DNA of 22,569 nt from Cerioporus squamosus (taxonomy: Eukaryota; Basidiomycota; Agaricomycetes; Polyporales; Polyporaceae). The notes under the pieces were generated by a model. That model did not search any database. It worked only from the letters and a program-made list of their open reading frames with translations, and was not told the origin of the DNA. The position numbers and the translations under genes are program-made. Of this stretch, positions 20,691 through 22,569 are shown one piece after another; position 1 is the stretch's first letter, and each line of letters begins with the position of its first letter. Location: NCBI GenBank assembly GCA_022592435.1, contig JABYQS010000439.1, positions 1 through 22,569 on the forward strand, in the 5' to 3' direction.

Positions 20691-21793
20691 CTACCGCCGA
20701 TCCCTAGTGGTGTCCCAGCAGCCAGGGCCGCCGCATATTCGCTCGATCCACTGGTCCCTCATCTTCGCCTCCCAGTCGTGCTCCCGCATGTTCCTGCTCG
20801 GAGGAAGGAGGACGGTCGGAAGCTTGGGGTTGTGGCAAGGTTTGCACGCGGCGTGGAGACTGTCGATGAAGCCGCTGAAGACGGTGTGGGGTGTGCCGCA
20901 GGGGCCGCCCATGGGCGGTGGTGAATGAGGCTGGATGATGATCTGCTGCAAGACCTCGTTCATGTGTTCGGACTCTGAAGACCAGGCGCGCATTAGGGTG
21001 AGCTCGCGACGGAGGAAAGGTCGACAGGGGTGACTCACCGAACACTTTCCGCACAGATTCTATAGTGGTCCGTGGCCAGTAGTTGACGTTAGAGATGCGT
21101 AGATGTGTCAGGTTGGGGCATTGTTGCCCCATGCGACGATGTCGAGATCCGGGCAGCCAGAGAGAGCGACGAGGCATAGGTGAAGGCGTTCCAAATGAGG
21201 GTATAGCGGTCCAGAGGGGCACTCCGGGACCATGAGTCTGGTGGGATGCCGGCGAGCGTGAGCTCCTGCAGAAGAGGGAACCCGCCGCGGACTTGGATTG
21301 TGGGTGGGAAGCGCAACTCGGGCTTCCCGTAGCGGTGGCAGTGAATGAGGGACAGGGAGATGAGGTCAGGGGCGAGCAGCTGAAGAAGGGAGGTGACGTC
21401 TGCGGAAAACTTGTCCTGCTCTTCTGGGACGCCTCGCGCTGTCTCTCCTTGAGGTCGTTGACGTCTGCGGAGAACTTGGAGACATCCGAGTTGTTGGGAC
21501 TGGGCCTGAGCACCACCCGGGCGGGGTCTGCCTGGCGAATCGCGGAGGCAACGAGGAGATGGCGGACCTTGGGAGTCGCGAGCGAGAGAATGCGCGCTCG
21601 TGGACATAGCAGGAGGCAAACTGCTCGAGTTTGCGCGGGGTGGGGGACAGGAGGGCGATGGTGTGGAAGCGGACAGGGGGGCGACTTCGCGGATGTGCTT
21701 GGACACGCGGGAGAGGGATGCGCCTGTAAAGCCGCCGTCTGTGCACGCGAGGAGGAAGATCTGTTCGAGAAGCTCGACCGCGAGACGGTCCAT
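20691..21793 (-). pseudogene. F-box-like / LRR-type protein, paralogue 3, frameshifted
   Basis: Two coding exons, 21793-21039 and 20974-20691, with a phase-1 intron (64 nt, GTGAGT...TTCAG) at the position shared with paralogues 1 and 2. It starts MDRLAVELLEQIFLLAC, TDGGFTGASLSRVSKHIR, but the family sequence then moves through the three frames: RFHTIALLS and FASCYVHERAF in the second, VRHLLVASAIRQ and VVLRPSPNN in the third, LLAPDLISLSL and FPLLQELTLAG back in the first, LHLCLVALSGCPDLDIV in the second, and LTHLRISNV in the third. Five shifts fit loss of a single base each, near 21669-21682, 21577-21592, 21430-21433, 21180-21192 and 21115-21118. The last exon is intact and ends ERICGGPGCWDTTRDRR. 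Either a decaying copy or local base-call errors; intact core genes nearby favour decay. Confidence 0.8.
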
Positions 21794-22569
21794 GTGGGTG
21801 GGCACGCGTTGGACAGGTGGGGACACCGACGCTTCGAAGTTTCCCAGGCACGCGACAGCTGCGTCCCGGCCTACGTCTGTGCTGCTCGCCTTGCTTCAGG
21901 CCAGCGAGTGAGCTGGGCCCGCAGTCTCCAGCGCGAACGACGACTTACCGAGGTGGGATGGGGCGATGGGGCCGTGCGGTGTGGGCACGGCTCGGGCGCG
22001 GTGTTGGGTGCGACTCTGCCAGCGGATGTCGGGGCTCGGGGGTCGGGGTTCGTGGAGGCGGCGCAAGAGCACAGGCCGCTACGGGTGGCGCAGCATGGGC
22101 GCGCAGGAGGGCCTATATACGCTGGAGCTCGTCTGGCAGAGATCAGTGCTGGTCAAGTGCGGGTGACAATAGCCCGAGCCCGCGACGCCCCGCTCGTCCC
22201 GGCGTCTGTTCGCTGTTCCAGTCTCGCGGGACGCCTCCTGCTTGGTATAGACCACACCGCCATCATTGCGCCAGCTGATCCGCGCCCTGCGATAGCCAGA
22301 TCGCGATGTGGAGCACAAGACGATGCAGGACGATGCCCGTCTTGTCCCTGAGACATCCCCCGCGGCAGCCTCGGAACCAGATCGCCACGATCGCGAAGCC
22401 AAAGGTTATCCCACAAGTCAGAGTCTCTGCTTCCCGCGGCCTCCTCACTGCTGGAGGTCATCGCCAGGTCAAGATGTTGCGCGACGAGTGCAACTTGCAG
22501 GGACGCATCAGCTAGTCCTGCAGGACATGCTCCCAGATCCATCACGCAGTCTCAGATCGACGCACAAGA
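21794..22569. other. Upstream region of F-box-like gene 3 to window edge
   Basis: Contains the probable promoter and leader intron of paralogue 3. Between 22150 and 22569 I find no identified gene; one minus-strand frame (22448-22263) has a hydrophobic stretch TCGITFGFAIVAIWF that could be a membrane segment of a gene cut by the edge, but nothing else supports it. Confidence 0.35.
22114..22119 (-). promoter_or_regulatory. TATA box upstream of F-box-like gene 3
   Basis: TATATA on the minus strand, followed about 165 bases downstream by a strong GTAAGTCG donor at 21948 and a possible CGCAG acceptor near 21860. This suggests a non-coding first exon and leader intron, as in paralogue 1. Confidence 0.35.

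Noticed and set aside
21293..22351. Long plus-strand open frame (352 codons)
   Set aside because: It lies antisense to F-box-like pseudogene 3 and its promoter, has Arg/Gly/Ala-rich chance composition and no motifs; the opposite strand has clear family sequence and a conserved intron.
22263..22448. Possible membrane-protein fragment at the right edge
   Set aside because: One hydrophobic stretch only; no recognised family, and splice sites around it are not convincing.
1..22569. tRNA, rRNA, CRISPR, transposon ends or target-site duplications
   Set aside because: I looked for T-loop words, terminal repeats and regular spacer arrays by eye and saw none that held up; a dedicated scan could still find weak cases.

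Overview
The window looks like nuclear DNA of a filamentous basidiomycete (Agaricomycetes; Polyporales is plausible but unproven). Genes are broken by many short introns (about 50-69 nt, mostly GTRNGT...YAG with a CTAAC/CTGAC-like branch site), DNA is moderately GC-rich, spacing is tight, and the protein families are typical of mushroom-forming fungi (BTB-less F-box-like/LRR proteins of the 'LACTDGG' type, compact lineage-specific kinases, a Ure2-like/FuA-type glutathione transferase). No prokaryotic operon, CRISPR, tRNA, rRNA or clear transposon was seen. All exon models were built by hand from splice motifs and reading-frame continuity.

Layout. Left accessory block (1-6.3 kb, all genes on the minus strand): a Spherulin-4-family gene with two apparent +1 frameshifts (13-966); two tandem copies of a small protein-kinase gene (copy A 2076-3080, copy B 3578-4696); an F-box-like protein (5136-6155). 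Central core block (6.6-13.5 kb): ATG22-type vacuolar permease (12 exons, minus, 6644-8910), a peroxisomal adenine-nucleotide-type carrier (6 exons, minus, 9568-10817), then across a 1.1-kb divergent intergenic region the PKA regulatory subunit (plus, 11924-13463). Right part (14.1-22.6 kb): a single-pass Ser/Thr-rich membrane protein (plus, 14104-15622), a convergent glutathione S-transferase (minus, 16445-17316), a second F-box-like paralogue (plus, 18222-19465) and a third, frameshifted F-box-like paralogue (minus, 20691-21793).

How it fits together. The core genes are housekeeping: nutrient recycling from the vacuole (ATG22), ATP import for peroxisomal beta-oxidation (PMP47-like) and cAMP signalling (Bcy1). 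They are all uninterrupted. The flanks hold rapidly changing families: three F-box-like paralogues sharing a phase-1 intron at the same place, and a tandem kinase duplication in which one copy has lost its C-terminal tail to a stop codon. The broken genes (Spherulin-4 and the third F-box) lie in these flanks. I saw no wholly new system. The most unusual items are the compact kinase pair (catalytic-loop motif split by an intron in both copies), the decaying paralogues, a 10-nt exon, and a GC-AG intron.
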